From the NCBI GenBank assembly GCA_017465575.1, contig JAFTVX010000016.1:1-53986 (forward strand): DNA of 53,986 bases, read 5' to 3'. Numbering within the stretch: the stretch's first letter is position 1; each line of letters begins with the position of its first letter. Positions 1 to 9,140 of the stretch are shown piece by piece. This DNA is from Alistipes sp. (lineage in GTDB: Bacteria > Bacteroidota > Bacteroidia > Bacteroidales > Rikenellaceae). Both the position numbers and the translations under genes were made by a program. The notes beneath the pieces were generated by a model that was given only the letters and a program-made list of their open reading frames with translations, searched no databases and was not told where the DNA came from.

Positions 1-69
1 GGAGGTGGCTTTGGTGGCGGCTTTGGTGGCGGTAGCTTCGGCGGCGGCGGTGGCGGCTCACGATGGTAG
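1..69 (+). CDS. C-terminal fragment of a glycine-rich (TPM/YgcG-type) protein
   Basis: The first 69 bases read in frame as a tail made almost only of Gly with a few Phe and Ser, ending Gly-Ser-Arg-Trp and a TAG stop. Tails of this kind end YgcG-like TPM-domain membrane proteins, which very often sit directly beside lemA, as here (the gap to lemA is 69 bp and has no promoter that I can see). The identity is inferred from the tail and the neighbour; the domain itself lies outside the window. Confidence 0.6.
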   Translation, partial: GGGFGGGFGGGSFGGGGGGSRW

Positions 70-138
70 AGGATGCTTACTCCAAGCGCAACTCTAACAA
101 CTAACAACTAATAACTAAAAACTTAATATCAAACAACT

Positions 139-720
139 ATGAAAAAAAGCACACTTATTATTTTGGCGGTTGTTGCCGTAGTCGTTGTATGGGCTATCGG
201 TGGCTATAATGGTCTTGTGTCGGCTGACGAGAAGGTATCGGAGCAGTGGGCAAATGTTGAGACAACATATCAGCGCCGTGCCGACCTTATCCCCAACTTG
301 GTGAACACCGTGAAGGGTTATGCTTCGCACGAGCAGGAGACATTGCAGGCTGTTACCGATGCACGCACCCGCGCTACATCTATCACCATCGACCCCTCGA
401 CCGCTACAGCCGAGGATATGGAGCGCTATATGGCGGCACAGCAGGAGGTAGGCTCAGCTCTCGGTCGTCTTATCGCCGTGTCGGAGTCGTACCCCGAGTT
501 GAAGGCTAACCAGAACTTCTTGGAGCTTCAGTCGCAGTTGGAGGGTACCGAGAACCGCATCTCTACCGAGCGCAAGCGCTACAACGAGCTTGTCAAGGAG
601 TTCAATGTTAAGTGCCGTCGCTTCCCTATGAACCTCCTCGCTGGCATCTTCGGCTTCGACCTCAAGACAATGTTTGAGGCTCAGGATGGCGCAGAGAACG
701 CCCCCGTGGTAGAGTTCTAA
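139..720 (+). CDS. lemA: LemA family membrane protein
   Basis: 193 residues, the usual LemA length. One hydrophobic segment near residues 5-24 anchors the protein. The rest is the helical LemA domain, starting around the family-typical stretch with NLV and TVKGYA (about residues 50-62) and containing many Glu, Gln and Ala. The LemA domain folds as a long helical bundle outside the membrane; its molecular role is not established. It follows the glycine-rich TPM-type gene fragment, a common pairing, and is probably co-transcribed with it. A hairpin terminator follows the stop codon. The start ATG gives the short Lys-rich N-terminus MKKST expected ahead of a membrane segment. Confidence 0.93.
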   Translation: MKKSTLIILAVVAVVVVWAIGGYNGLVSADEKVSEQWANVETTYQRRADLIPNLVNTVKGYASHEQETLQAVTDARTRATSITIDPSTATAEDMERYMAAQQEVGSALGRLIAVSESYPELKANQNFLELQSQLEGTENRISTERKRYNELVKEFNVKCRRFPMNLLAGIFGFDLKTMFEAQDGAENAPVVEF

Positions 721-742
721 ACAACCGACTGACAACGCATGA

Positions 743-767
743 GACCACCTTTCGGGGTGGTCTTTTT
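743..767 (+). terminator. Rho-independent terminator after lemA
   Basis: A perfect 7-bp stem GACCACC / GGTGGTC with a six-base loop is followed by five T. It lies 23 bp after the lemA stop codon. Confidence 0.88.
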
Positions 768-773
768 GCATTA

Positions 774-905
774 ATGAGCAATGAGAAATTAGAAATTAGA
801 AATGAGAAATTAGCAATAGTTGCAGGCGTTCCGCCTGCTAAAAAAGATTGCTCATTGCTAATTCCTCATTGCTCATTGCTCATTAAAAAAGGAAGATTGC
901 TCTTT
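774..905. repeat. Degenerate heptamer repeat tract (AATGAGC / GCTCATT)
   Basis: The left part carries copies of AATGAGCAATGAG-like sequence and the right part carries the complementary ATTGCTCATTGCTCATT, so the two halves form a long loose inverted repeat. In the middle is a perfect hairpin, GCAGGCG-TTC-CGCCTGC, at 822-838. The same heptamer is found as a clean tandem array at 34321-34383. The tract is noncoding and lies between a terminator and a promoter. Confidence 0.7.
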
Positions 906-933
906 GCTCATTGATATTTTTTTCTTATATTTG
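903..933 (+). promoter_or_regulatory. Bacteroidota-type promoter for the glucosaminidase gene
   Basis: TTTG at 903-906, a 19-bp spacer and TATATTTG at 926-933 match the Bacteroidota -33/-7 consensus exactly. The -7 box ends 19 bp before the ATG at 953. This shows that the in-frame ATG at 911 lies inside the promoter and cannot be the start. Confidence 0.85.
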
Positions 934-952
934 CGTGAATAAATATACATCT

Positions 953-2014
953 ATGAAGAGCATCGTAAGAAATATCCTCGCTGTGGCAGTTGTGGGCTAC
1001 CTTATGTCGTTGGGTACAGCCACTGCACAGGAGCGCACAACACGCGAAGAGTATGTCGTAAAGTGGCGACACCTCGCTATCGACAATATGGAGGTCTATG
1101 GCATTCCCGCAAGTATCACTATGGCGCAAGCATTGCTTGAGTCGAATGCTGGCAACAGCCACCTATCACGCACCTCGAACAACCACTTCGGCATAAAGTG
1201 CAAGTCCTCGTGGACAGGCGACAAGGTATACCACGACGACGATGCCAAGGGCGAGTGCTTCCGTGCCTACCCCACAATCGCCGAGTCGTACACCGACCAC
1301 GCCGAGTTCCTCAACTCTAATAAGCGCTACGAGTCGCTCTTCGCCTACGACACCGACGACTACCGCAGTTGGGCAAAGGGCTTGAAGGCTGCGGGCTATG
1401 CCACAGCCCCCGACTATGCCGAGCGCCTTATCAAGCTTATCGAGGATGAGCACCTCTACTTGCTCGACCAGAAGGACGGCATAAAGCTCTACGACGACTA
1501 TATCGCCTCGAAGTTGGGCATCGTACCTACCCCCTCAGTCCCCACCGAGGAGCCTTCGGAGGGGCCTACCGAGCCTAAGCGCGACAACGACACCCACCGC
1601 TACGGCGAGGGCACAGCCTACGCCGACAATGGCATCGACCCCAACAACTTCCGCGTGACAATAAATGCCCACCACGGCTACAATGTCTACCGCACCAATG
1701 GCTCGCACTACATCGTGGCAAAGGCTGGCGACAGCTACGAGGCGTTGGCAAAGCTCTTCGAACTCTCGACATCTACGCTCCGTCGCTACAACGATGTATC
1801 GTCGGGCGCACAACTCTCCGAGGGTGATGTTGTCTACATCGAGCGCAAGGCATCACGCTGGAAGGGCGAGGCTGCATTCCACACCGCAAAGCGTGGCGAG
1901 ACGATGCACTATCTCTCGCAGACCTACGGCGTACGCCTCGACCAGCTATCGAAGCTCAACCGCATACGCACCTCCGACCCCTTGGCGGATGGTCAGACAA
2001 TCAAACTACGATAA
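953..2014 (+). CDS. Secreted glucosaminidase (GH73-like) with two LysM domains
   Basis: 353 residues. A signal peptide (residues 1-26, cleaved after TATAQ) is followed by a glucosaminidase domain (about 30-180) with the likely catalytic glutamate E63 in ALLESNAGNS and the family motif NNHFGIKC. A Pro/Glu-rich linker joins it to two LysM repeats (about 250-300 and 308-353), which bind peptidoglycan. It should cleave the glycan strand of the cell wall in the periplasm or at the cell surface. The start at 953 is chosen because the promoter -7 box ends at 933 and because it gives a clean signal peptide. The next gene starts 21 bp downstream, so the two are probably one transcript. Which wall bond it cuts cannot be told from the sequence. 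Confidence 0.9.
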   Translation: MKSIVRNILAVAVVGYLMSLGTATAQERTTREEYVVKWRHLAIDNMEVYGIPASITMAQALLESNAGNSHLSRTSNNHFGIKCKSSWTGDKVYHDDDAKGECFRAYPTIAESYTDHAEFLNSNKRYESLFAYDTDDYRSWAKGLKAAGYATAPDYAERLIKLIEDEHLYLLDQKDGIKLYDDYIASKLGIVPTPSVPTEEPSEGPTEPKRDNDTHRYGEGTAYADNGIDPNNFRVTINAHHGYNVYRTNGSHYIVAKAGDSYEALAKLFELSTSTLRRYNDVSSGAQLSEGDVVYIERKASRWKGEAAFHTAKRGETMHYLSQTYGVRLDQLSKLNRIRTSDPLADGQTIKLR

Positions 2015-2035
2015 CAACCTAACAACCATATAGTT

Positions 2036-2719
2036 ATGAGCAGCGCATTACGCACCAAGATACTTGACGCCATAGTCAAGAAGTCGACCCTCAAACAGCA
2101 GATTTTCGACAACACCTTCTCGACCTTCAACGACCTGAAGGAGACACTCTTTGAGATGGCATCGGAGATTGACGACGAGCTCGATGGCAAGCTCGACCGC
2201 CGTGTACGCATCGAGTACCGCGACCGTGGTAAGTTCGAGGCGCAGTTGCAGGTGGCAAGCGACATCCTCATCTTCCAGATGCACACCGATGTCTTTGAGT
2301 TCGACTCCAACCATATCATCTGGCAGAATGGCTATGTTCAGACCGACCGCGACAACAGCTACACGGGCGTTATCAACATTTACAACTTCCTCTCGGACTC
2401 TATGAAGTACAACCGCAATGCCGACGAGGGCTACCTCATTGGTCGCATCTTCATCAACCGCGAGAAGTGCTTCTGGGTCGAGGGCAAGCGCCAAACCTTG
2501 GTACGCCCTATGGCATTTGGCTCGCGCAAGATTGACCGCGAGGCGTTGGTGGCAATCATCGAGACTGCTATTCACTACTCGCTCAACTTCGACCTTCTGA
2601 TGCCTCCCTACGAGGAGAATATCCGTGTTACGGTAGACCAGTTCAACTCAAAGCTCGACAACTCGAAGTTCACAACGGGTAAGCGCCTAAGCTACGACTT
2701 CTCGATGGACGATATTTAA
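2036..2719 (+). CDS. Conserved hypothetical protein
   Basis: 227 residues, with no signal peptide and no membrane segment, so probably cytoplasmic. It is acidic and mixed alpha/beta: a helical N-terminus (about residues 1-50) precedes a region rich in beta-forming residues (about 55-160). I recall similar proteins from Bacteroidales but no function. It follows the LysM glucosaminidase by 21 bp with no promoter between them, so it is probably translated from the same message. Codon use matches its neighbours. No catalytic motif is apparent, and I do not assign a role. Confidence 0.85.
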   Translation: MSSALRTKILDAIVKKSTLKQQIFDNTFSTFNDLKETLFEMASEIDDELDGKLDRRVRIEYRDRGKFEAQLQVASDILIFQMHTDVFEFDSNHIIWQNGYVQTDRDNSYTGVINIYNFLSDSMKYNRNADEGYLIGRIFINREKCFWVEGKRQTLVRPMAFGSRKIDREALVAIIETAIHYSLNFDLLMPPYEENIRVTVDQFNSKLDNSKFTTGKRLSYDFSMDDI

Positions 2720-2768
2720 CCGACAACAGCCTAAAACTAATTTACTAATTTATAGAACACACCTTCCA

Positions 2769-4895
2769 ATGAGAAAACTTATCCTAACTCTAACCGCATT
2801 TGCAATCGCTGCCTCGGCAATGGCGCAGGTAGGCTATATGCAGATGATCGAGGAGCGTAGCCAGAACGCTCGCTATATTCATCCCGCCTCACTCACACCC
2901 GTTGCCGACAGCCACCAGTATATGGAGCTTGATGGCAAGCAGGTGGTGCTCTACGACTACAACCGTGAGTCGGAGGGCGAGGTAGTATTCAAGGCTAAGG
3001 GCGTAATTATGTCTTACGACAAGTCGCCCGACGGCACTATGGCAATCTATGAGTTGTGGGACGAGGGCTCACCACGCCGTGAGATTTACCGCCACTCGTT
3101 CACCTCGGACTACTACATCGCTTGCCCCGATGGCTCGACAATCAAGATTGACGATGTACGCGACATCTCGTTCTCGCCCGACTCGAAGTTCCTCGCTATG
3201 GGCTACAACAACGATATCTTCGTCTACGACCTTTTGACCAACGAGATTTACAACATCACCGACGATGGCGAGTGGAACCATATCATCAACGGCACCACCG
3301 ACTGGGTCTACGAGGAGGAGTACGGCTTTACGAAGGCCTACGCTTTCTCGCCCGATGGTCGCGAGATTGCCTATCTAAAGTTCGACGAGAGCCGTGTCAA
3401 GGAGTTCGAGATGATGCGTTTCGATGGCACGCTCTACAACGAGGCATACAAGTTCAAGTACCCCAAGGCTGGCGAGGATAACTCCGTTGTTACGCTCCAC
3501 ATCTACAACCTCTACACTCAAGAGACCCGCCAGGTAGACACCGGCGAGGAGACCGACCAGTATATTCCTCGCATCGGCTACACCCCCGCTGGCGAGTTGT
3601 TCTTCTACCGTGTCAACCGCCTTCAGAACCACTTCGAGGTTGTCTTGGTTGACAACGATGGCAACCAGCGTGTAATCTACGACGAGCAGGACAACCGCTA
3701 TGTCGAGCGCCCATCTGACGCCACTATCACCTTTATCGATGGCGAGCGCTTCATCGTGCGTGAGGAGACCACCACAGGCTGGTTCCACCTCTACCTGCAC
3801 TCTACAAAGGAGGGTCGCCTCAACGCTATCACCTCGGGTGAGTGGGAGGTAACACAGCTTGTCGGTCTCTCGGCAAACAACAAGACCGTATACTATATGT
3901 CTACCGAGCAGTCACCCGAGGAGCGCCACCTCTATGCTATCGACCTTTCGGGCGAGAAGAAGGAGTGCTTGCTCTCGAAGCCTGGCTACTGGCGTGTATA
4001 CCCCTCGGCAGATATGAAGTACTTCGCTGCCGAGCACTCGGCAACCAACTGCTACCCCACGGCTGCTGTCTACAACGCCAAGGGCAAGGAGGTACGCTCG
4101 TTGATGCTCGAGAAGCCCACCGCTGGCGAGCCCAAGTATCAGCGTAACTACTACTCGTTCGTCACGGAGCGTGGCGATGAGTTGCGCTACTACCTCATCT
4201 ATCCCGAGAAGTTCAATGCCGACAAGGAGTACCCCGTGCTTATCACCCAGTACTCGGGCCCTGGCTCACAGCAGATCGAGAACCGCTACACAACAGACTG
4301 GGAGGAGACTATGGCACGCAACGGCTATATCGTGGCTTGCTGCGATGCTCGTGGTACAGGCTACCGTGGCGAGGCATTCAAGAAGGTGACCTACGGCAAC
4401 CTCGGCTACAACGAGGTAGAGGACCAGATATCGTTTGCTCGTCACCTATCAAAGCAGACCTTCATCGACCGCTCACGCATCGGCATCTACGGCTGGTCGT
4501 ATGGTGGCTTTATGGCTCTTGGCTGCGCCTTGAAGGGTGATGGACTATTTAAGATGGCAATCGCCGTAGCCCCCGTAACTTCGTGGCGCTACTACGACTC
4601 TATCTACACCGAGATTTACAACGGTCTGCCTCAGGATAACCCCGCAGGCTACGACAACAACTCGCCTATCAACTTTGCCGACCGTCTCTCGAGCAACACC
4701 CGCTTGCTCATCATCCACGGCACGGCAGATGACAATGTACACTTCCAGAACACCATCGAGATGTGCCGAGCGCTCAACCGTGCGGGCAAGCAGTACGATA
4801 TGATGGTCTACCCCGACCAGAACCACTCGATGCGCCCCAACGATATGATCAACATCCGCCAAAAGATGGTTGATTACTGCTTGGAGAATCTATAA
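2769..4895 (+). CDS. Dipeptidyl-peptidase IV family serine peptidase (S9)
   Basis: 708 residues with a signal peptide (1-19, ending ASAMAQ). An N-terminal beta-propeller (DPPIV_N, about 80-430) is followed by a C-terminal alpha/beta-hydrolase domain. The catalytic triad is visible: S577 in GWSYGG, D654 in HGTADDNVHFQ and H686 in DQNHSM. The Glu pair that binds the free N-terminus of substrates in DPP-IV is probably EE in WVYEEEYGF (about residue 180). It should remove X-Pro or related dipeptides from peptides in the periplasm. The length is normal for the family. It is monocistronic as far as can be seen, with hairpins behind the stop codon. Confidence 0.95.
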   Translation: MRKLILTLTAFAIAASAMAQVGYMQMIEERSQNARYIHPASLTPVADSHQYMELDGKQVVLYDYNRESEGEVVFKAKGVIMSYDKSPDGTMAIYELWDEGSPRREIYRHSFTSDYYIACPDGSTIKIDDVRDISFSPDSKFLAMGYNNDIFVYDLLTNEIYNITDDGEWNHIINGTTDWVYEEEYGFTKAYAFSPDGREIAYLKFDESRVKEFEMMRFDGTLYNEAYKFKYPKAGEDNSVVTLHIYNLYTQETRQVDTGEETDQYIPRIGYTPAGELFFYRVNRLQNHFEVVLVDNDGNQRVIYDEQDNRYVERPSDATITFIDGERFIVREETTTGWFHLYLHSTKEGRLNAITSGEWEVTQLVGLSANNKTVYYMSTEQSPEERHLYAIDLSGEKKECLLSKPGYWRVYPSADMKYFAAEHSATNCYPTAAVYNAKGKEVRSLMLEKPTAGEPKYQRNYYSFVTERGDELRYYLIYPEKFNADKEYPVLITQYSGPGSQQIENRYTTDWEETMARNGYIVACCDARGTGYRGEAFKKVTYGNLGYNEVEDQISFARHLSKQTFIDRSRIGIYGWSYGGFMALGCALKGDGLFKMAIAVAPVTSWRYYDSIYTEIYNGLPQDNPAGYDNNSPINFADRLSSNTRLLIIHGTADDNVHFQNTIEMCRALNRAGKQYDMMVYPDQNHSMRPNDMINIRQKMVDYCLENL

Positions 4896-4913
4896 AAGAG
4901 TTATTAGATAGAA

Positions 4914-4984
4914 CAAAGGCTAACCCAAAAGGTTAGCCTTTGTTAGTTTTAGACCTTAGGACGATAAGATTTTTTCTTATCGTC
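4914..4984. terminator. Double hairpin terminator between convergent genes
   Basis: The first stem is CAAAGGCTAACC / GGTTAGCCTTTG (4914-4942), followed by a T-rich stretch. The second is GACGATAAGA / TCTTATCGTC (4960-4984) with a T-run loop, and a third partial copy of the CTTATCGTC arm follows. The stems lie between the S9 peptidase (+) and folA (-) and probably end transcription from both sides. Confidence 0.8.
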
Positions 4985-5012
4985 TTACTTGTCTTATCGT
5001 CTTAAAATCTCT

Positions 5013-5495
5013 CTACTTTCTGTCGTAAGTAAGGAACGCAAAGGGATACTCATACTCCTCGCCACGGTCGTGATGCTCTTCGGCAACTAATTTCCACTTC
5101 GAGAAGTCAATCTCGGGGAACGAGGTGTCGCCCTCGTAGTCGTGCATCACGCGCGTGATATACATACGGTCGGCAACACTGAGTGCCTCGCGGTAGATTT
5201 GCGCACCGCCAATGATGAACACCTCCTCGTCGCCATCTGCCATACGGATAGCCTCCTCCAACGAGTGAGCAGTGAGCGCACCCTCAAACTCGATATCCTG
5301 GCGTGTGATTACAATATTTGTGCGCTTGGGCAGGGGTCGTGAGCCAAGCGACTCAAAGGTCTTGCGACCCATCACAACGGCATGTCCCGATGTCGTGGTG
5401 CGGAAGAAGCGCATATCCTCCTTGATATGCCACAAGAGGGCATTTTTATCTCCGATAGTGCCATTCTGTGCGATGGCGACAATAATGCTTACCAT
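5013..5495 (-). CDS. folA: Dihydrofolate reductase
   Basis: 160 residues, normal for bacterial DHFR. It reduces dihydrofolate to tetrahydrofolate with NADPH. Visible signatures are the N-terminal strand and loop SIIVAIAQNGTIG, WHIKEDMRFF (the Asp takes the place of E. coli D27), the NADPH-binding GRKTFESLG, and the C-terminal GGAQIYREAL. The gene starts 3 bp after the thyA stop codon, the common thyA-folA pairing in which DHFR recycles the dihydrofolate made by thymidylate synthase. It is the last gene of a minus-strand run that starts at 8946. Confidence 0.97.
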   Translation of the reverse strand: MVSIIVAIAQNGTIGDKNALLWHIKEDMRFFRTTTSGHAVVMGRKTFESLGSRPLPKRTNIVITRQDIEFEGALTAHSLEEAIRMADGDEEVFIIGGAQIYREALSVADRMYITRVMHDYEGDTSFPEIDFSKWKLVAEEHHDRGEEYEYPFAFLTYDRK

Positions 5496-5498
5496 AGT

Positions 5499-6392
5499 TT
5501 AGAAAGATAAGGGTGCTTTAATTGCTGGGTGGGGGTCGTAGCCCTCCAACTCGAAGTCGTCGTAGGTGTAGTCGAAGATGCTCGCTACGCCATCGCGAAG
5601 GTGCATCTTAGGTAGCGTGCGTGGCTCACGCGAGTGCTGCTCTGCCGCCTGCTCCAAGTGGTTAAGATAGAGGTGAGCATCGCCCAAGGTGTGAACAAAA
5701 TCGCCAGGCTGCAAACCGCACTCCTTGGCAATCATCATCGTAAGCAGGGCATACGATGCGATATTAAACGGAACACCGAGGAAGGTATCTGCCGAGCGCT
5801 GATAGAGCTGACACGAGAGTTTGCCATCGGCCACGAAGAATTGGAACATTGTGTGGCACGGAGGCAGAGCCATAGAGCCAACATCTGCCACATTCCACGC
5901 CGAGACGATGATACGGCGTGACGATGGGTTCTTCTTAATGGTGTCGATAACGCCCTGAATCTGATCGATAGAGCCACCATCGGGCTTGGGCCAGCTACGC
6001 CACTGATAGCCATAGACATTATTTAGGTCGCCAAAGCGGTAGCCCTCGATAGGCGACTCTACGCCCGCAGCCGAGAGGAAGGTATCCTTATCCACGGGCA
6101 GTACGCCGTGCTTAACACATAGCTCGTTATAGTAGCGGAAGGCATCGCTATCCCAGATATGCACCCCATTATCCACCAAATACTTGATGTTGGTGTCGCC
6201 CTTCAAGAACCACAACAACTCATGTATTACGCCCTTCAAAAAGACTCGCTTTGTCGTCAAGAGAGGAAAGCCATCGGCGAGGTTAAAGCGCATCTGGTAG
6301 CCAAAGATACCCTTGGTGCCTGTGCCTGTGCGGTCATCACGCACAACGCCCTCACGGCATATCTTATCGAGTAGTTCAAGATACTGTTTCAT
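5499..6392 (-). CDS. thyA: Thymidylate synthase
   Basis: 297 residues; it makes dTMP from dUMP and methylene-tetrahydrofolate. The catalytic cysteine is C179 in [11 protein letters not shown]. The phosphate-binding RR pair ([11 protein letters not shown]) and the QRSADTFLG and [11 protein letters not shown] motifs are present. It is about 30 residues longer than E. coli ThyA; the extra sequence, around residues 85-115 ([17 protein letters not shown]), looks like a surface insertion. Its start overlaps the end of lpxH by 17 bp and folA follows 3 bp after, so these genes are co-transcribed and probably translationally coupled. Confidence 0.97.
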   Translation of the reverse strand: MKQYLELLDKICREGVVRDDRTGTGTKGIFGYQMRFNLADGFPLLTTKRVFLKGVIHELLWFLKGDTNIKYLVDNGVHIWDSDAFRYYNELCVKHGVLPVDKDTFLSAAGVESPIEGYRFGDLNNVYGYQWRSWPKPDGGSIDQIQGVIDTIKKNPSSRRIIVSAWNVADVGSMALPPCHTMFQFFVADGKLSCQLYQRSADTFLGVPFNIASYALLTMMIAKECGLQPGDFVHTLGDAHLYLNHLEQAAEQHSREPRTLPKMHLRDGVASIFDYTYDDFELEGYDPHPAIKAPLSF

Positions 6393-7134
6393 CTATTGCG
6401 AAAGTTTTAAGTTTCAGGTTGTTATCGCTGTCCATCACGGCATACACCGCCTCCGAGCCACACCAGTCGCCAAGGAACAAGACCTCGAAACGCTCCTCCT
6501 TCGTGTAGTGCGCAAGGTGCATGTGGCCGAAGATATAGTGCTCGACATCGCCATTCTTGGCGTTATGCTCACGGGCATACTCCACCAACGGACGAAGGTT
6601 GTCGACGCCCATAAGAGTCTTGTTGTGCGACTTTCGCGACTTACCACTCCACCATAGGCCGAATTTCAGCGCCAAGTCGGGATGAACGAGCCAACTAAAA
6701 AGCGTTCGTGCAACACTCGAACGGAAGATGGTGTTCATAAGTTTAAGCATCGGCTGACCCGAGATATTGAGATTGTCGCCATGCGCAAGGTGTAGCTTTA
6801 TGCCATCAAACTCCTGAACACGGGGCTTACGCACAATCTCCACTCCGCACTCCTCCTCAAGGTAGTCGTAGCACCACATATCGTGGTTGCCCGTAAAGAG
6901 CACCACCCTAACGCCACGAGCGCTAAGCTCAGCCAAGCGAGCCAAGACGCGCGTAAAGCCACGAGGCACCACCCTACGATACTCAAACCAGAAGTCGAAG
7001 ATATCGCCCATAAGGTATAGTTCCGTAGCATCACTCGCAACCATATCGAGCCAACGGCAGAAGGCATCTTCTACCCTCCGCCTCTCAGCCTTCGACCCTG
7101 CGCCAAGGTGTATGTCCGATACGAAATATCTCAT
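6376..7134 (-). CDS. lpxH: UDP-2,3-diacylglucosamine diphosphatase (LpxH-type)
   Basis: 252 residues with the calcineurin-like metallophosphoesterase motifs in order: SDIHLG (residues 6-11), [11 protein letters not shown] (about 42-53), GNHD (about 82), HGDN and GHMHLAH. The pattern DFWFEY and the length fit LpxH, which removes UMP from UDP-diacylglucosamine at the inner membrane to give lipid X in lipid A synthesis. LpxA and LpxC are encoded elsewhere in this window. It overlaps thyA by 17 bp, and its start codon shares one base with the stop codon of the upstream thioredoxin-like gene. A related phosphoesterase of other specificity cannot be fully excluded. Confidence 0.88.
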   Translation of the reverse strand: MRYFVSDIHLGAGSKAERRRVEDAFCRWLDMVASDATELYLMGDIFDFWFEYRRVVPRGFTRVLARLAELSARGVRVVLFTGNHDMWCYDYLEEECGVEIVRKPRVQEFDGIKLHLAHGDNLNISGQPMLKLMNTIFRSSVARTLFSWLVHPDLALKFGLWWSGKSRKSHNKTLMGVDNLRPLVEYAREHNAKNGDVEHYIFGHMHLAHYTKEERFEVLFLGDWCGSEAVYAVMDSDNNLKLKTFAIDETVS

Positions 7135-8267
7135 TAGATATGCTTCTTAATCTCCTCCTCCAACGACGACATTACCAGCGAAGGCACCGACATATTGCCC
7201 TCGCGGTCGATAAGAAAGGCCGAGGGAACACCCGCAACATTATAGGTCGAGAATACCTCGGGCGATGTGCCACCATAGACCGAAATCCAAGGCAACTTCT
7301 GCTGACGGACAGCCTCAATCCATGTCGAGATATTCGAATCTGCCGACACCTGATATACCTCGAAACCCTTGTCGTGGTAGCGCTCGTAGAGCGACTTAAG
7401 TTCGGCATTTACATTGTTCGACACCGAGTCTATGGCCGACCAGAAGTAGAGCAACACAACCTTGCCGTCGAGCGACGATAGGCGGTGCGCACGGTTGTAG
7501 ATATCTTTAAGCTCGATATCGGGGTACGAAATCTCTGCTACATTGCGACTAAGGTCGATGATAGTCTCGTCGGTAGATATCTCCTGCTCCAAGATAGCGA
7601 TATAGGGCGAGTCGGGATAACGCTCCATAAGACCCTCAACCAAGGCACGACGATGTGCCACGGTGATGCCCATACCCTCCAACTGAGGGATATAGCGCTC
7701 GGCAGCCGTATGACGAATGGCGTAGAACGCTGCCAAGCGGTCGCGGTGGGTGCCCACAAAGCGCAACTGCGCCTGCATAGCCTCGCACGCAGCATCGTAG
7801 GCACGACGGTGCATACCCTCGCCCGTGTCGATGCCCTCGGCGATGCGTGCCACACGGTCCACGGCAGTAAAATACTCGCGGTTGAACTCCTTGATGAGTG
7901 CCGACTCCTCCGAGCCCTCAACCTCGTAGTTAAGGAAGATATCGCCTGCCGACTCCAACTTAATCTCGTCACCGGGTGCTACAACTAAGGTTACGGGGCG
8001 ACGACCACCCTCGAAAGCAAGGCGGTAGAAGCGGGGCGATGTGCCCTCGTCGATGCCAAACTCAAACTCAAAGCCACCATTATCAGCCAACGCTACACGG
8101 TCGATAGTCTCGGGCGAGGTGAAGTTATCGCTAACACGCTCCAAATATACCGTGTCGACACCACTGCCAACAAAGCGACCCGAAATGGTGGTAGCAACAC
8201 CCTTATCGGTGCTGCATGATGCAAAGGTGGCGGCAAAGGCTACAACCGCCAAAAGAAGTTTCTTCAT
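7134..8267 (-). CDS. Thioredoxin-fold (TlpA-like) lipoprotein lacking the redox cysteines
   Basis: 377 residues from the ATG at 8267. An earlier in-frame ATG at 8513 would add 82 residues of low-complexity Ser/Thr/Val sequence that overlap the DUF4290 gene, so it is rejected. The lipobox FASC places the lipid anchor at about residue 18. A beta-rich N-terminal domain (about 30-140, DUF4369-like) and a helical middle lead to a thioredoxin/AhpC-type domain (about 265-377) with the conserved GVPSAFLIDREG containing the cis-Pro. The usual WCxxC is WSAIDSVS at residue 276: both active-site cysteines are gone (Asp280 and Ser283). Redox catalysis is therefore not expected; a binding or structural role is inferred. 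It lies in the minus-strand run with lpxH and DUF4290. Confidence 0.87.
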   Translation of the reverse strand: MKKLLLAVVAFAATFASCSTDKGVATTISGRFVGSGVDTVYLERVSDNFTSPETIDRVALADNGGFEFEFGIDEGTSPRFYRLAFEGGRRPVTLVVAPGDEIKLESAGDIFLNYEVEGSEESALIKEFNREYFTAVDRVARIAEGIDTGEGMHRRAYDAACEAMQAQLRFVGTHRDRLAAFYAIRHTAAERYIPQLEGMGITVAHRRALVEGLMERYPDSPYIAILEQEISTDETIIDLSRNVAEISYPDIELKDIYNRAHRLSSLDGKVVLLYFWSAIDSVSNNVNAELKSLYERYHDKGFEVYQVSADSNISTWIEAVRQQKLPWISVYGGTSPEVFSTYNVAGVPSAFLIDREGNMSVPSLVMSSLEEEIKKHI

Positions 8268-8280
8268 ATTATGTATTGAC

Positions 8281-8946
8281 TTATTTACGATTGTTGTTAT
8301 GGTAGTGGCGTTGCTTGCCATGGAACTTGCCACGGTTATTGTTGTTGCGGCGAGAGTTGTTACGACCCTTCTGATTACGCTGCTGCGGACGACGATGATA
8401 GTCGTGGCGCATAGATTGGAGCAGTGCAGGGTCGAGGCTGATGCCACCCTCCGACATGATGCGCACATCGCGAACAATAGAGCCATTATTGGGGTGCTCG
8501 TTGTTGAACTCATAGCTCTTCGAGCGCATAAAGTGCGCTACGCAGAGTGCATCATCCATCGAGAAGCCGCCCGGGCGCGATGCAATCTTGCGCACCATCT
8601 GGTGGGCATACTTGCCATAGTGCTTAAAGACGATATGCGACTGGGGATAACGCAACTTTTTGGGCTTCAGCTCCAACTCTTGGCGTGAAGGTTGTGGGTA
8701 TGGCGAATCGACATCGAGTTGGAAATCCGACATAATGAAGAGATGATCCCAGAGCTTGTGTTTAAAGTCGGCGGTATCGCGCAACAGAGGGTTGAGATTG
8801 CCCATCACGGCAATCACAGCCTTGGCCTGGCGTGTACGCTCTGCTCGGTCCTCGATAAGGAGCAGCGAGTCAATCATCTCGTGGATGTGGCGTCCGTACT
8901 CTGGCAAATAGAGCTTTCGGCGCGTGTAGTTATAGTTCTTTCTCAT
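8281..8946 (-). CDS. DUF4290 family protein
   Basis: 221 residues. Residues 1-165 match what I recall of the Bacteroidota DUF4290 family (start NYNYTRRKLYLPEYGRH, then PLLRDTADFKHKLWDHLF). The C-terminus (about 180-221) is a low-complexity tail of Arg, Asn, His, Gln and Lys that could bind nucleic acid. No signal peptide or membrane segment is visible, so it is probably cytoplasmic. No function is known to me. It lies 13 bp upstream of the thioredoxin-like lipoprotein gene and is the first gene of the minus-strand run down to folA. Confidence 0.85.
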   Translation of the reverse strand: MRKNYNYTRRKLYLPEYGRHIHEMIDSLLLIEDRAERTRQAKAVIAVMGNLNPLLRDTADFKHKLWDHLFIMSDFQLDVDSPYPQPSRQELELKPKKLRYPQSHIVFKHYGKYAHQMVRKIASRPGGFSMDDALCVAHFMRSKSYEFNNEHPNNGSIVRDVRIMSEGGISLDPALLQSMRHDYHRRPQQRNQKGRNNSRRNNNNRGKFHGKQRHYHNNNRK

Positions 8947-9140
8947 ACAAGGTTAAAAAATGGATATGTGCCGAATATCACTTTCGGCTCTAATCGATGT
9001 CGGCATCGGCTCAAACTCCTTCGACCACTTGCACAACAAGCTAAAACGCCGCATCTTTCGCAGATATTATGCCGCTTTATGCTACGCATAACAACATTTG
9101 ATAATGCAAAGTAAATGCAAATTATTCACATAAGCAAACT
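8947..9140. other. Divergent intergenic region
   Basis: 194 bp between the DUF4290 gene (-) and the sigma-54 activator (+), so it must hold both promoters. I find no exact TAnnTTTG box on either strand; CAAAGTAA and CAAATTAT near 9108-9124 are close on the minus strand. A short hairpin, GCCGAA / TTCGGC, lies near 8972-8990. Confidence 0.5.

Noticed and set aside
911-2014. Start of the glucosaminidase at 911
   Set aside because: That ATG lies between the -33 and -7 boxes of the promoter, and the start at 953 gives the signal peptide.
7134-8513. 459-residue version of the thioredoxin-like protein
   Set aside because: The extra 82 residues are low-complexity, overlap the DUF4290 gene and would destroy the lipoprotein signal peptide.
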